Positions 24,491 to 33,987 are shown, numbered from the stretch's first letter. The stretch: DNA of 55,785 nucleotides from an uncultured Pseudomonadota bacterium (GCA_903844155.1 CAIMSU010000073.1:1-55785), one strand, 5' to 3'. Program-made: numbers and translations. The notes: generated by a model not told the origin, from the letters alone.

Positions 24491-25762
24491 ATGGACAAGC
24501 TGATCATCGAGGGCGGGGTGCCCCTGCGCGGCACGGTGCCGATCTCCGGCGCCAAGAACGCCGCCCTCCCGCTCCTGATGGCGACGATCGTGGCGCCTGG
24601 CGAGCACCGCCTCGCCAACCTGCCCGAGCTCGCCGACGTAGAGTCCATGCTCTCGCTGCTCGGCCGGATCGGCTGCCCGTCGCTGATCGGCCCCATCGTA
24701 CGTATCGACACGTCTCGCGTAGCGTGGTGCGAGGCACCGTACGATCTGGTTCGTAAGATGCGCGCTTCTGTGCTCGCGCTCGGGCCCCTGCTGGCGCGCT
24801 GTGGAGAGGCGCATGTGTCACTTCCCGGCGGCTGCGCCATCGGCGTGCGGCCGATTGATCAGCACCTCAAGGGCCTGGAGGCGCTCGGCTGCAGCTTCCG
24901 GATGGAGAACGGCTACGTCCACGGCAAGGTCTCGCAGCTCCGGGGCGCCGAGATGCGGCTCGACATGCCGACGGTCACGGGCACCGAGAACATCCTGATG
25001 GCCGCGGTCCTGGCCGAGGGCGACACCATCATCGACAACGCCGCCGCGGAGCCCGAGGTCGAGGAGCTCGGCGCGTTCCTGAACGCGCTCGGGGCGAAGG
25101 TCGAGGGCGCTGGGACGCCGACCATCCGCATCACAGGCGTCACGTCCCTCGCGCCGCCAACGCGCGCGTGGAGCATCCTGCCCGACCGCATCGAAACGGG
25201 GACGTACCTTGTCGCCGCGGCGATCACGGGCGGGGACATCACGTGCGAGAATGCCCGCGCTGGCGACCTCGTGGCCGTGCTGGACGTCCTGGAGCGGGCG
25301 GGATGCCTGGTGGAGCGGGGCGAGGACAGCATCCGCGTCGCTCGGACGGGGCCTGTCCGCCCGGTGGACATCACAACCGAGCCACATCCTGGCTTTCCGA
25401 CGGACATGCAGGCGCAGCTCATGGCGCTGCTCTCCCTCGCCGAAGGCGACTCCCACATCCGCGAGACGATCTTCGAGAACCGGTTCATGCACGTCGCCGA
25501 GCTGCTGCGCCTCGGGGCCCGGATCGACATCAACCTGAACCTGGCGACGGTCCACGGCGTTGGCGGCCTGCAAGGGGCATCGGTGATGGCGACGGACCTC
25601 CGGGCCTCGGCGTCGCTCGTACTCGCTGGTCTGGCCGCGCGCGGGCGCACGGAGATCCTGCGGATCTACCACCTCGACCGTGGCTACGAGCACCTCGCAG
25701 AGAAGCTCGCGGCCGTGGGGGCGCATGTCCGCCGCGGCGAAGAGGGCCGGCCGGGGGTCTGA
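24491..25762 (+). CDS. murA: UDP-N-acetylglucosamine 1-carboxyvinyltransferase
   Basis: The 423-residue cytoplasmic enzyme transfers enolpyruvate from PEP to UDP-GlcNAc, the first committed step of peptidoglycan synthesis. Seen: GAKNAALPLLMA at the N-terminus, the active-site loop LPGGCAIGVRP with Cys115 (the fosfomycin-reactive residue and the usual number), TGTENILMAA, PDRIETGTYLVAA, HPGFPTDMQAQ and ENRFMH, all in family order. ATG 24491 gives the standard MDKLIIEGG start. The frame extends upstream only as a shadow. It is divergent from the giant gene (147 bp) and convergent with glutamine synthetase. Confidence 0.96.
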   Translation: MDKLIIEGGVPLRGTVPISGAKNAALPLLMATIVAPGEHRLANLPELADVESMLSLLGRIGCPSLIGPIVRIDTSRVAWCEAPYDLVRKMRASVLALGPLLARCGEAHVSLPGGCAIGVRPIDQHLKGLEALGCSFRMENGYVHGKVSQLRGAEMRLDMPTVTGTENILMAAVLAEGDTIIDNAAAEPEVEELGAFLNALGAKVEGAGTPTIRITGVTSLAPPTRAWSILPDRIETGTYLVAAAITGGDITCENARAGDLVAVLDVLERAGCLVERGEDSIRVARTGPVRPVDITTEPHPGFPTDMQAQLMALLSLAEGDSHIRETIFENRFMHVAELLRLGARIDINLNLATVHGVGGLQGASVMATDLRASASLVLAGLAARGRTEILRIYHLDRGYEHLAEKLAAVGAHVRRGEEGRPGV

Positions 25763-25771
25763 CGGCCGGCC
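25745..25771. terminator. GC hairpin between convergent murA and glutamine synthetase genes
   Basis: GGCCGGCCG and CGGCCGGCC form a nine-base-pair stem with a nine-base loop, overlapping the last murA codons. There is no T-tract, so it is a possible bidirectional, factor-assisted terminator. Confidence 0.4.
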
Positions 25772-25784
25772 GGCTACTCGCAGG

Positions 25785-27947
25785 CTAGCTGAGGAACAGC
25801 ATCTCGCGGTACCGGGGGAGCGGCCACCGGCTGTCCGACACCATCGCCTCGACCGAGTCGCACGCCTCGCGAAGCGTCGACAATGCCGGGACAACGTGGC
25901 CGCAGAACGCGGTCGCGCGATCCGCTTCGCTGCCCTCGCCGACGCCGTGCGAGGCGAACTCCAGCGCCTGCCGGGCGGCGTCGAGCGCCTCCACGCGGGC
26001 GCGCAGCTCGTGGTATCGGCGTGCGGCCGCCGGACCGACTTCACCCTGCACGCGCGCATCCGCCAGCTCCGCGATGGCCACAGGAAGCACGACGGTGTCG
26101 ACGAGGTCGCGCAGCACGTCTGCCTCGATCTCGACCTTCTTGTTGTACTGCTCGACCCGGACCTCAAACCGGCTGTGGAGCTCCTCGTGCGAGAAGACGC
26201 CGTGCCGGGCGAACAGCGCCGCAGCGCCGTCGGTAGCGAGCGCGCGAAGGGCCGCGGGGGTGTTGCGGGCATGGGGCAGGCCGCGGCGCTCAGCCTCGAC
26301 GACCCACTCGGCGCCGTAGCCATTCCCGTCGAAGCGAACCGGGGCCGACTCCACGAGCGCCCGTCGCACGGCCGCCATGACTGCCGTCGCCCCGCTGCCC
26401 TCAGCCGCTGCCCACGCCGAGATCTGGTCGATCCCATCCGCAACGGCGGCGTTCAGGCACGTCGTGGGGAAGCTGATCGACGCCGAGGCGCCAACGGCAC
26501 GGAACTCAAACTTGTTGCCGGTGAACGCGAACGGCGAGGTGCGATTGCGGTCGGTGTTGTCCTTGGCGATCGCCGGAAGACGGCTGATCCCGAGCTCAAT
26601 CATCGCCTTTCCGGGGTCGAGGACCGAAACGTCGCCCGAGGCGATGCCGTCGCAGATCCGCGTGAGGAAGTCGCCGAGGAAGACAGAGATGATGGCCGGG
26701 GGCGCCTCGTTGGCGCCGAGCCGGAAGTCGTTGCCGTGCGAGGCGATGCTCGCGCGAAGGACGGCCGAGTGGCGATACACACCGAGAAGTGTCGCGGCGA
26801 GGAACGTCAGGAACCGCAGGTTCTCCTGGGGGTTCTTGCCAGGATCGAGGAGGTTCTCGCCGCGCGCATCCTGCATCGACCAGTTGATGTGCTTGCCCGA
26901 GCCGTTCACGAACGCGAACGGCTTCTCGTGCAGCAGCAACAGGAAATCATGACGCAACGCCACGCGACGCAACGTCTGCATCACGATCTGGTTGTGGTCC
27001 GCCGCGATGTTCGCCTCCGCGTAGATCGGGGCGAGCTCGAATTGGCACGGAGCAACCTCGTTGTGACGCGTCTTTGCGCTCACGCCGAGCTGGTAGAGCT
27101 CCAGCTCCACCTCCTCCATGAACGCGTGGACGCGAGGCGGGATCGAGCCGAAGTAGTGGTCTTCGAGCATCTGACCCTTGGGTGCGCGAGCGCCGAGCAG
27201 CGACCGCCCCGCGATGACCAGATCCGAGCGAAGCCCGGCGTAGGCCCTGTCGATCAGGAAGTACTCCTGCTCGGGCCCGACCGTCACGGTCACCCGGTGG
27301 ACCGTCTCGCCGAGCAGGCCCAGCAGCTTCGTCGCCGAGCGCGACAGCGCCTCCATCGAGCGCAGCAAAGGGGCCTTTTCGTCGAGCGCCTGGCCGTGGT
27401 AGCCGAGGAACGCGGACGGGATGCAGAGGGTGCGGCCGTTCGGGCTCTCCATGATGAACATGGGCGAGGTGGGGTCCCACGCGGTGTAGCCGCGCGCCTC
27501 GAACGTCGACCGCATGCCGCCGCTCGGGAAGCTGGACGCGTCGGGCTCGCTCTGGAGCAGCATCGAACCCGTGAACTTCTCGATCGGTCGCCCGTCCTTG
27601 TCGAACCAGAGGAAGGCGTCGTGCTTCTCGGCCGTCGACCCGGTCATCGGGTGGAACCAGTGGCAGAAGTGCGAAACACCGTTCTCCAACGCCCATTCCT
27701 TGACGGCGTGGGCGATGGCATCCGCCACAGGGCGATCGAGCTTGCGCCCGTGCTCGATGGTGTCACTCCAGCGCGCAAACACCTCCGGCGGCACGCGCTC
27801 GCGCATCCGATCGGCGTTGAACGTCCGGGAGCCGTACAGAACGGAGACGCGCACGGGGCGCCCCTGCGCGTCCATCGGGCGTGGGAAGGTGCGGATGCTG
27901 CGGCTGGCAGCCTTCTGAACGGCTTCGGTACGGGCAGGATGGGACAT
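25785..27947 (-). CDS. glnN: glutamine synthetase type III
   Basis: The 720-residue protein has the length and motifs of GSIII, the large class found in Bacteroidetes, cyanobacteria and some delta-proteobacteria. It makes glutamine from glutamate, ammonia and ATP in the cytoplasm. Seen: NGVSHFCHWFHPMTG, EKHDAF, GPEQEYFLID with a metal-ligand Glu, KTRHNEVAPCQFE, NGSGKHINWSM in the ATP site, FRLGANEAPPAI, and the C-terminal RVEQYNKKVEIEA helix of type III enzymes. The start has only a weak GAGG. No PII gene is adjacent. An ammonium transporter occurs at 52151. Confidence 0.94.
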   Translation of the reverse strand: MSHPARTEAVQKAASRSIRTFPRPMDAQGRPVRVSVLYGSRTFNADRMRERVPPEVFARWSDTIEHGRKLDRPVADAIAHAVKEWALENGVSHFCHWFHPMTGSTAEKHDAFLWFDKDGRPIEKFTGSMLLQSEPDASSFPSGGMRSTFEARGYTAWDPTSPMFIMESPNGRTLCIPSAFLGYHGQALDEKAPLLRSMEALSRSATKLLGLLGETVHRVTVTVGPEQEYFLIDRAYAGLRSDLVIAGRSLLGARAPKGQMLEDHYFGSIPPRVHAFMEEVELELYQLGVSAKTRHNEVAPCQFELAPIYAEANIAADHNQIVMQTLRRVALRHDFLLLLHEKPFAFVNGSGKHINWSMQDARGENLLDPGKNPQENLRFLTFLAATLLGVYRHSAVLRASIASHGNDFRLGANEAPPAIISVFLGDFLTRICDGIASGDVSVLDPGKAMIELGISRLPAIAKDNTDRNRTSPFAFTGNKFEFRAVGASASISFPTTCLNAAVADGIDQISAWAAAEGSGATAVMAAVRRALVESAPVRFDGNGYGAEWVVEAERRGLPHARNTPAALRALATDGAAALFARHGVFSHEELHSRFEVRVEQYNKKVEIEADVLRDLVDTVVLPVAIAELADARVQGEVGPAAARRYHELRARVEALDAARQALEFASHGVGEGSEADRATAFCGHVVPALSTLREACDSVEAMVSDSRWPLPRYREMLFLS

Positions 27948-28058
27948 GAGAGACCTCGGGGGCGACGGGCGGGCGTCTACCCCGACCCCGACTGGACATC
28001 AAGGGAAACCGACCGATCTCGCGTCTGGTTCGCTCCGGGGCGAGCGCGCCACCCCCGA

Positions 28059-29465
28059 TCAGTCCGACGGCATCACGCAACCCTGCTCCCAGCCCTGGAA
28101 CTGTTGCCGCATGGCGTCGGGGTTTGAATAGACGACCTCGCCGGACGCGACGAGCGGGTCGATGACGCTGGTCAAGCCGGCGTCGATCTGCGCCATGTCG
28201 GCGGCCAGACCACCGTCGCTCACATAGGTGTCGAACGCGTCGGTCGCGGCGTCGGGCCCAAAACCGTCGACGTGCTCGATGAAGTACCAGGTGTTCACGT
28301 AGCCGGCCTTGGCGTGTGCCCGCGCCTGGGCGAGGTGGCGTTGGACGAAGTTGCTGTAGCGCGTGTGATCGGCGTCCCGAACGCCGCTGCCGGGCAGGTA
28401 GATCATCGGTCCGGCCGGGTCGTTCGTGCCGAACGCCTCCTCGTCGCCGGCGCCGGTGCCGTCCGCCGGACGCCAGGGCTGGACGTGGGGACGCGCGAGA
28501 TCGAGCTGGGTGTCGGGATTCTTGAAGGCCGTGATGCTCTCAAGGCCCGAGGTCGCGAGCGTCTTCCAGATCCCCAGGCTGAACCCCCCGTTCAGGTCCT
28601 TCACGTCCACCCCCACGGCCTTGTAGTTCTGGACGCTGTTCCGCACCGATTTCTCGAGCGCCGTCGCCCCATCCGACTCGTTGTGGACATGCACCGACCA
28701 CGTCATCCCTTCCGCCTCGCGGTCTGACACCCAGCCCGGGCTCCAGACCGCCTCGCCGGCTACGAAGCTCTCGCCAGGCTGCAACGTGAGCATGGCGCCG
28801 TGCGCGGCCAGCACCTGCGAGAGCGCCGCGACCACCTCAGCCCGACGATTCCAGATCGTCTCGTCGGCGACCAGCGCGCCGGTGTCCTCGATGTGCATCA
28901 AGAAACCAAGTTGAATGGGAGAGGCGGCGCGCGCGGTCGGGTCGTCCGCCCACTGCGTCCCGGTGAGTTGGAGGGACACCTGTGCCGTGCCCGGGCTGCT
29001 GAGCGTCGTTGCCATGTGAAACGTTCGTGCATTGGCGGCGATGGTGATGGGCTCGTTCATGACCGTGGGAGGAGCGTCTGCGGCGACCGTCCAGGAGGCG
29101 AGGGTGACGAGCGCGTCGTCCTCCGCGGTCTCGATGAGGGAGACGGTCGCGGGGACGTCGGAAGCCAGGGTTCCGACGGCGGTGTACGTGTTCCCGCGGT
29201 TGAGCTGGAGCTCCGTGCTCGACGCTCCCGAACCGGCGAAAGCCTCCGCAGTACCGGAGGTCGAGGCGACAAGATCGCCCGTCCAGGCGGCCGTCGTCGC
29301 GTCAAATCGCAGCTCGGATTCCCAGACGGGGTCGAACCCCTCTGTGACCGGCGCGGGGCACGCGGGAAGGTTGGCCCCGCTCTCGGGCGACTTCCGACCG
29401 TCGCAGCCTCCGAGGAGCACGACCAGTCCGACCACCGGAGTCAGTCGGACGGCCAGCTCACGCAC
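28059..29465 (-). CDS. lipoprotein with possible glycosidase-like C-terminal domain
   Basis: The 468-residue protein has a signal peptide and lipobox (VLLGGCDG). The N-terminal half is a beta-rich domain (about 45-200). The C-terminal half has alpha/beta features (FLMHIEDTGALVADE, MTWSVHVHNESDG, NTWYFIEHVDGFG) that resemble carbohydrate-active TIM barrels, but no family was assigned. GTG 29465 overlaps the pgi stop by eight bases and begins the signal peptide directly. Longer frames upstream are pgi shadow. Translation is probably coupled to pgi. Confidence 0.65.
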   Translation of the reverse strand: MRELAVRLTPVVGLVVLLGGCDGRKSPESGANLPACPAPVTEGFDPVWESELRFDATTAAWTGDLVASTSGTAEAFAGSGASSTELQLNRGNTYTAVGTLASDVPATVSLIETAEDDALVTLASWTVAADAPPTVMNEPITIAANARTFHMATTLSSPGTAQVSLQLTGTQWADDPTARAASPIQLGFLMHIEDTGALVADETIWNRRAEVVAALSQVLAAHGAMLTLQPGESFVAGEAVWSPGWVSDREAEGMTWSVHVHNESDGATALEKSVRNSVQNYKAVGVDVKDLNGGFSLGIWKTLATSGLESITAFKNPDTQLDLARPHVQPWRPADGTGAGDEEAFGTNDPAGPMIYLPGSGVRDADHTRYSNFVQRHLAQARAHAKAGYVNTWYFIEHVDGFGPDAATDAFDTYVSDGGLAADMAQIDAGLTSVIDPLVASGEVVYSNPDAMRQQFQGWEQGCVMPSD

Positions 29466-30999
29466 CCGGCGCCCGGCGGAACCGGTCCGCCATCGGGCCA
29501 TCCCCGACGACGCATTCCACGCCGCGTTCCATGGTCGCAAGCCGGCGAAGCACATGCCATACCTCCACCGCGTCCGCCCCCGCCCTCGACGCGATCGCCC
29601 CCGCGGTCTCCCCGTCGTCGCCCAGCAGCGCCACCAGCCCACCCGCCAGCTTCAACACCTCCGCGGCAGCGTGCTTCCCGGCTTCCACCCCCGGCTGGTG
29701 ATACGCGTTGATACCAACGAACGACGCATAGTAACCCACGGCTCGCTCATAGAGCGCTACCAACGCGCCGATTCGCCGAGCATCCACGCACGGCAGCGAC
29801 AGCGTGATGGACGCGTGGCCGGCCTCAGATAGCGCCCGCCGGGTCCCCATCCACAACCCCTGTAGAAAATCGCCTGAGAGTACGCCGGGTTCGACCTCCT
29901 CCTGCCCCGCGTAGCCGTCGTCCAGAACGCTCACGAACGTGACGAAGTGGTCATCCGGCCCATCCCGGAGCTGCTGGACGTACGCGTGCTGGTCCGTCGA
30001 CCCCTTGTTGCCGAACACCGTGATCCCCTGGTTGACCTGCCGACCTTGAAGATCCAGCTTCTTCCCCAGGGACTCCATCACCAGTTGCTGGAGGTACTTG
30101 GAGAACAGCACCAGCCGGTCCCGGTACGGCAATACGACCATCGCCCGCCGGGCCTTTCCATCGGTCAACGCCAGCCAGGACAAAGCAAGGAGCCCGGCCG
30201 GATTGTTGGCGAGGTCCGCACACCGGGTGTGAACGTCCATCTCCGCGGCGCCTGCGAGCAACGCGTCCGCGTCGATCCCCTGCAAAAGCATCGGCAGGAG
30301 GCCTACTCCGCTGCAGATGCTCGTCCGCCCGCCGACCCAGTCCCACATCGGCACACGCGCGCGCCACCCCGCCGCCGCGTTCCAGAGCTTGCTGCCGTCC
30401 CCGCTGACGGCGATGGCCCGCGAGGGAAAATCCACCTCTGCACGGGCATAAGCAGCCTGCGTCTCGACGAGCGCGTTGCGGGTCTCGGCCGTCCCGCCGC
30501 TCTTGGAGATGCAAACCACGAGGGTCCGGTCGAGCTCCAGGGAGCCGAGCACACGCGCCATACCGTCGGGGTCGGTGTTGTCGAGAAAATGCACCCGCAT
30601 CCGGTCATCCGGCTCGCCGAGCGCGTCCGCGATGAACTGGGGGCCCAGGGCCGACCCGCCGATCCCCAGCACCAGCAGATCCTGGAACCGCCGCTCGCTC
30701 TCAAAGTCCGCTGGGTCGACGCGCTCGACGTGCGCCTCGCGGGTGAGCCGATGACACAGAGCCAACGCATCGACGATCTCCGCCCGAAGTGCCGGAGGCG
30801 CCAGATCCGGCGCCCGAAGCCAGTAATGCCCGACCTGACGGCCCTCATCGGGGTTGGCGATGGCGCCGGCTTCGAGCGCGACCATCGCCTCGTGGGCCGC
30901 CGCGAAGCGCTGCGCACCCTCAAGCGGGCGGGCGACATGGGAGAGATCGAGGACGATGCCGAGGTCTACGGCGCGCCAGAGGACGGGAAGGCTGGACAT
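29458..30999 (-). CDS. pgi: glucose-6-phosphate isomerase
   Basis: The 513-residue cytoplasmic enzyme interconverts glucose 6-phosphate and fructose 6-phosphate. It has two SIS domains: LVLGIGGSALGPQF, the phosphate-binding VCISKSGGTAETRNAL, the WDWVGGRTSICSGVG signature, and GNKGSTDQHAYVQQLRDG. The C-terminal GINAYHQPGVEAGK holds the catalytic His/Lys region. ATG 30999 lies six bases after TACCTT and has no Shine-Dalgarno sequence. It is divergent from the FKBP gene (44 bp). Confidence 0.94.
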   Translation of the reverse strand: MSSLPVLWRAVDLGIVLDLSHVARPLEGAQRFAAAHEAMVALEAGAIANPDEGRQVGHYWLRAPDLAPPALRAEIVDALALCHRLTREAHVERVDPADFESERRFQDLLVLGIGGSALGPQFIADALGEPDDRMRVHFLDNTDPDGMARVLGSLELDRTLVVCISKSGGTAETRNALVETQAAYARAEVDFPSRAIAVSGDGSKLWNAAAGWRARVPMWDWVGGRTSICSGVGLLPMLLQGIDADALLAGAAEMDVHTRCADLANNPAGLLALSWLALTDGKARRAMVVLPYRDRLVLFSKYLQQLVMESLGKKLDLQGRQVNQGITVFGNKGSTDQHAYVQQLRDGPDDHFVTFVSVLDDGYAGQEEVEPGVLSGDFLQGLWMGTRRALSEAGHASITLSLPCVDARRIGALVALYERAVGYYASFVGINAYHQPGVEAGKHAAAEVLKLAGGLVALLGDDGETAGAIASRAGADAVEVWHVLRRLATMERGVECVVGDGPMADRFRRAPGA

Positions 31000-31005
31000 G
31001 CGCCC

Positions 31006-31011
31006 AAGGTA
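31006..31011 (-). promoter_or_regulatory. -10-like TACCTT, leaderless-type promoter of pgi
   Basis: TACCTT ends six bases before ATG 30999 on the minus strand, with no Shine-Dalgarno sequence. Confidence 0.45.
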
Positions 31012-31043
31012 GCCCGGCCCGCGGCCGATGGATACGGCGCCGC

Positions 31044-31493
31044 ATGCGCTCCCCACGGTTCGTTTCGCTCCTGTTGCCCCTCGTCCTGCTCGTCGGCTGC
31101 CCGCACTCCCCGAAGGGCGCGACCACGCCGACCGACGTGCACGCTCTCAACCCCATCACCCTGCCAGACGGGCTGATCTACTACGTGATCCAGGCCGGCA
31201 CCGGTGCACAGCCCAAGGCGGGCGACACCGTCAAGGTCCAGTACACCGGCTGGCTCACGGATGGCACCCGGTTCGATTCCAGCCTCGATCGCGGCGAACC
31301 CATCGCGTTCAAGGTCGGCGCGGGCGAGGTCATCAAGGGCTGGGACGAGGCGGTGTTGAACATGCGCGTGGGAGAAAAGCGGCAGCTTCGGATTCCCTCC
31401 TCGCTCGGCTACGGAGCCAACGGGGCCGGCGGTGTGATCCCTCCGAACGCCATCCTCGTGTTCGACGTGGAGCTGGTCGGCATCGGCGCCTGA
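31044..31493 (+). CDS. FKBP-type peptidyl-prolyl isomerase lipoprotein
   Basis: The 149-residue protein has a signal peptide with lipobox LLVGCPH, then a single complete FKBP domain at about 45-148. Family segments are GDTVKVQYTGWLTDGTRFDSS, FKVGAGEVIKGWDEA, MRVGEKRQLRIPSSLGYG and IPPNAILVFDVELVGI. It should catalyse prolyl cis/trans isomerisation in the periplasm. ATG 31044 starts the signal peptide. TACGGC lies five bases upstream, a weaker version of the leaderless pattern. Confidence 0.92.
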   Translation: MRSPRFVSLLLPLVLLVGCPHSPKGATTPTDVHALNPITLPDGLIYYVIQAGTGAQPKAGDTVKVQYTGWLTDGTRFDSSLDRGEPIAFKVGAGEVIKGWDEAVLNMRVGEKRQLRIPSSLGYGANGAGGVIPPNAILVFDVELVGIGA

Positions 31494-31514
31494 CGCAACG
31501 CCTCGCCGCGCACT

Positions 31515-32816
31515 TTAGATGATCCGGATGCGCACGAGGCCCTTGACGTTGGCGCACTTGCTGACGCCCGCGGGGACCAGCACGCGGAACGGCCCGCCCT
31601 GCGCGGCAGGCAGCGGCTCACCGGCCAGCGCGTAGACGAGCAGCGCATCGCCGATGAGGGCGGCGGGCACTGCATCGGCGACAAGTCCATCCCCTGCGCA
31701 GAGCACTACGCGCGCATCGTTCCGCGCCGACAGCAGGCCGAGGACGTCGGCGAGCAGCGCTGCCGTGCCCTGCCGCCCCGGGACCCGGGCGCTCACGTCG
31801 ATGGCGCCGAGCCGCGCGAGCCCGTCCCGCGTGAGATCGGCCCCGTTGCCATCGGCATCCACGAGCGTCACCGTCGGCTCACCCGGCCCAACCTGGGCGG
31901 CCTCGGCCTGGTGGATCGCCGCCATGACCGCGTCCGCGACACCTTCCGCCCCGACCCGGACGATGAGGTCCGCCCGGTTGTCCCGCCGCCACGGCGTGCC
32001 CCGCATGTCGATCCTGCCACCGGCGACGTCCACGCACAGCCACCCCAGGTCTGTGCTGAACATCCCTTTGAACCTTTGGATTTCTGGCGCGGTCAGCGCG
32101 CGCCGTAACGCGTCCCACGAATAGCGGGCGCTCGCGGGGGCGACCAGTGAGCGGGCGACGAAGCCGGCGGTCGACGGGCCATGATCGTGGGTGTGGCCGT
32201 GGTCCAGGAGCGATGAATCGGGACTTGCACACTGCCAGTCGGGTAGATCGAGCGGCAACACACCGTGAGACGTCTCAACCACCCGCAGGAATGGCGGCCA
32301 CTTTACACTGACCGCGCTGCGCACGGCCGCGAGGGCCTCGGGCGAGGCCAGGTCGATCCGGTTGACCACGAGCACATCGCCACCCTCCCACTGCTCGTGC
32401 ATCAGCGGGTCGGCGAGGTCGAGGCGCTCGGGGTCGACGACGACCACCACCGGGCGCAGGTCCACACGGGAGGCGATGCCCCCGCGCCCGAGCATGTCCA
32501 CGACGTCCCTTGGCCGACCCAGCCCCGAGGGCTCGATGTAGATGCGGTCAGGCTTTTCGACGTCCAGCAGCTCGTGGACGAGCCGGACGAGCCCCTCCGG
32601 CGCGGTGCAGCAGACACAGCCGCCGGCGATGTTCTCGACCCGCAGCCGGCCGACGGTCTCGCCGCCGATGCGGTTCGCGTCGATCGCCGCCTCGCCGAAA
32701 TCGTTGACGATGACGGCGGCCCGCTCGGATCCGGCGCGAGACGCGACAAGCCGTGTCAGCGCGGTGGTCTTTCCAACACCGAGGAACCCGGCGACGATGT
32801 GGACGGGAATGCTCAT
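31515..32816 (-). CDS. CobW/COG0523 GTPase fused to a molybdopterin-oxidoreductase-like domain
   Basis: The 433-residue protein starts with a G3E GTPase domain: Walker A GFLGVGKTT (10-18), the metal-binding GGCVCC, IEPSGLGRP, VNRID, and a His loop HGHTHDHG. A CobW C-terminal domain follows at about 230-310. Such proteins are metal chaperones (zinc, cobalt, iron). The last 110 residues are extra: VDVSARVPGRQG, LLVYALAGEPLP, GGPFRVLVPAG and CANVKGLVRIRI match the small proteins related to the sulfite-oxidase-type molybdopterin fold. The start follows TAAGGC by six bases. No metal-uptake genes adjoin it. Confidence 0.85.
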   Translation of the reverse strand: MSIPVHIVAGFLGVGKTTALTRLVASRAGSERAAVIVNDFGEAAIDANRIGGETVGRLRVENIAGGCVCCTAPEGLVRLVHELLDVEKPDRIYIEPSGLGRPRDVVDMLGRGGIASRVDLRPVVVVVDPERLDLADPLMHEQWEGGDVLVVNRIDLASPEALAAVRSAVSVKWPPFLRVVETSHGVLPLDLPDWQCASPDSSLLDHGHTHDHGPSTAGFVARSLVAPASARYSWDALRRALTAPEIQRFKGMFSTDLGWLCVDVAGGRIDMRGTPWRRDNRADLIVRVGAEGVADAVMAAIHQAEAAQVGPGEPTVTLVDADGNGADLTRDGLARLGAIDVSARVPGRQGTAALLADVLGLLSARNDARVVLCAGDGLVADAVPAALIGDALLVYALAGEPLPAAQGGPFRVLVPAGVSKCANVKGLVRIRII

Positions 32817-32851
32817 CGGGCCGCCTTACTCCGTCCGCCAGCGCCGCGCGC

Positions 32852-33442
32852 TCAGCGAATCGCCGACCGCCGCATCGGCGCGACCCCGTCGGCCGTCACC
32901 TCCCAGCCAAACTCCATGGCCCCATGCGCGCTGGTGAATTGCAGTTCGACCGAACCTGTGGCCGGGCAGCCGGAAAAGTGCGCCACCCACTGCCGGTCCC
33001 AGGTCGAGAGGTTCGGGTACAAGCGATGGGTCAACGCCGTGATCTTCGTCTCGCCCACATCAATCAGCGTGCAGCGGCTCCCGTCCACCAGCATGCCGAT
33101 CTGCCAGGCGGCGGGCGTCTTTTCGGTCGAGATGCCGAGATCATCGAGGTCGCTCGCGGCCGAGAACGCCACCGTCCACGGCCGGCCATCCGGCTGCGCG
33201 GGATCCGCATCCTCCATCCACGCCTTTCGCTCGGCATCAAGGGCCCTGGCCATCGGCGGGCCGATGAGCGTGGCCTTGGCCAGGAGGACCGTGGCCATGC
33301 CGTCGTGGAGGGCGCCCGACTGCGTCCATGCGTCGAACACGCTCGGATAATCCTTCGGCGCGGCCGTGGTTCCGTCGATCGCAGGTCCTACGCCCACACG
33401 CGTCGCACAGCCGGCAACCAGCAGTACCAGCAGGGCCCTCAC
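32852..33442 (-). CDS. hypothetical lipoprotein
   Basis: The 196-residue protein begins with a short signal peptide and lipobox (LLVAGCAT). The mature part has two further cysteines (SRCTLID, FSGCPAT) that could form one disulfide, and a DPxxxDGRPWTVAF strand. No family was recognised. Its ATG overlaps the pyrE stop by four bases (ATGA), so it is the last gene of the 35713-32852 operon. Confidence 0.65.
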   Translation of the reverse strand: MRALLVLLVAGCATRVGVGPAIDGTTAAPKDYPSVFDAWTQSGALHDGMATVLLAKATLIGPPMARALDAERKAWMEDADPAQPDGRPWTVAFSAASDLDDLGISTEKTPAAWQIGMLVDGSRCTLIDVGETKITALTHRLYPNLSTWDRQWVAHFSGCPATGSVELQFTSAHGAMEFGWEVTADGVAPMRRSAIR

Positions 33443-33984
33443 GACTCCAGCTCCGCACGCCGCACCAGCGCCGCAAAGGGAAGCCCTGCCGCCCGGATCG
33501 CGTCCGCGCCGCCCTCCTCCCGGTCAACAATGGCGAGCGTCTGGACGACGTCGAGCCCCTCCGCCCGGCACCGCGCCACCGCCTGCAGCAGCGACCCGCC
33601 CGTCGTCACCGTGTCCTCGACCACGCACACCTTCGCGCCATCCGGCAGGCTCGCGCGCCCCTCGACGAACCGCGCCGTCCCATGCCCCTTCGCCTCTTTC
33701 CGAACGAGAAAGCCGTGAACCGGCCGCCCGCGCTGAAAGCTGACCGCCGCGATCGCGCCCGCGATGGGGTCCGCACCCACCACCAGCCCGCCCACGCCCG
33801 CGACCCCGGGCATCAGCAAGTCCAGCATCCCGTTCGCGACCAGCCACGCACCCTCGGCGTTCAACGTGGTCTGTTTCCCATCCACGTAGAAGTCGCTCTC
33901 GCGGCCCGAGGCCAGCGTGACCCGCATGCGCCGGTAGCTGAGCTGCCGCAGCAAGGTGACCAGGCGCGCATGGTCGGCTGCCAC
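33439..33984 (-). CDS. pyrE: orotate phosphoribosyltransferase
   Basis: The 181-residue cytoplasmic enzyme makes orotidine monophosphate from orotate and PRPP in pyrimidine synthesis. It has the N-terminal SGRESDFYVDGKQTTL segment, GADPIAGAIA, FLVRKEAKGHGT, and the PRPP-binding loop VCVVEDTVTTGGSL. Length is slightly short but complete. It starts three bases after the hydrolase stop at 33988 and overlaps the lipoprotein gene downstream. Other pyrimidine genes are not nearby. Confidence 0.92.
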   Translation of the reverse strand: MAADHARLVTLLRQLSYRRMRVTLASGRESDFYVDGKQTTLNAEGAWLVANGMLDLLMPGVAGVGGLVVGADPIAGAIAAVSFQRGRPVHGFLVRKEAKGHGTARFVEGRASLPDGAKVCVVEDTVTTGGSLLQAVARCRAEGLDVVQTLAIVDREEGGADAIRAAGLPFAALVRRAELES

Positions 33985-33987
33985 TGC

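Noticed and set aside
24344-24814. Upstream extension of the giant protein by 157 codons
   Set aside because: It runs antisense to the conserved murA N-terminus and has no pentapeptide pattern. GTG 24343 with the TACAAT box is a better start.
25680-28127. 815-codon plus-strand frame over glutamine synthetase
   Set aside because: It is an antisense shadow of a strongly conserved enzyme.
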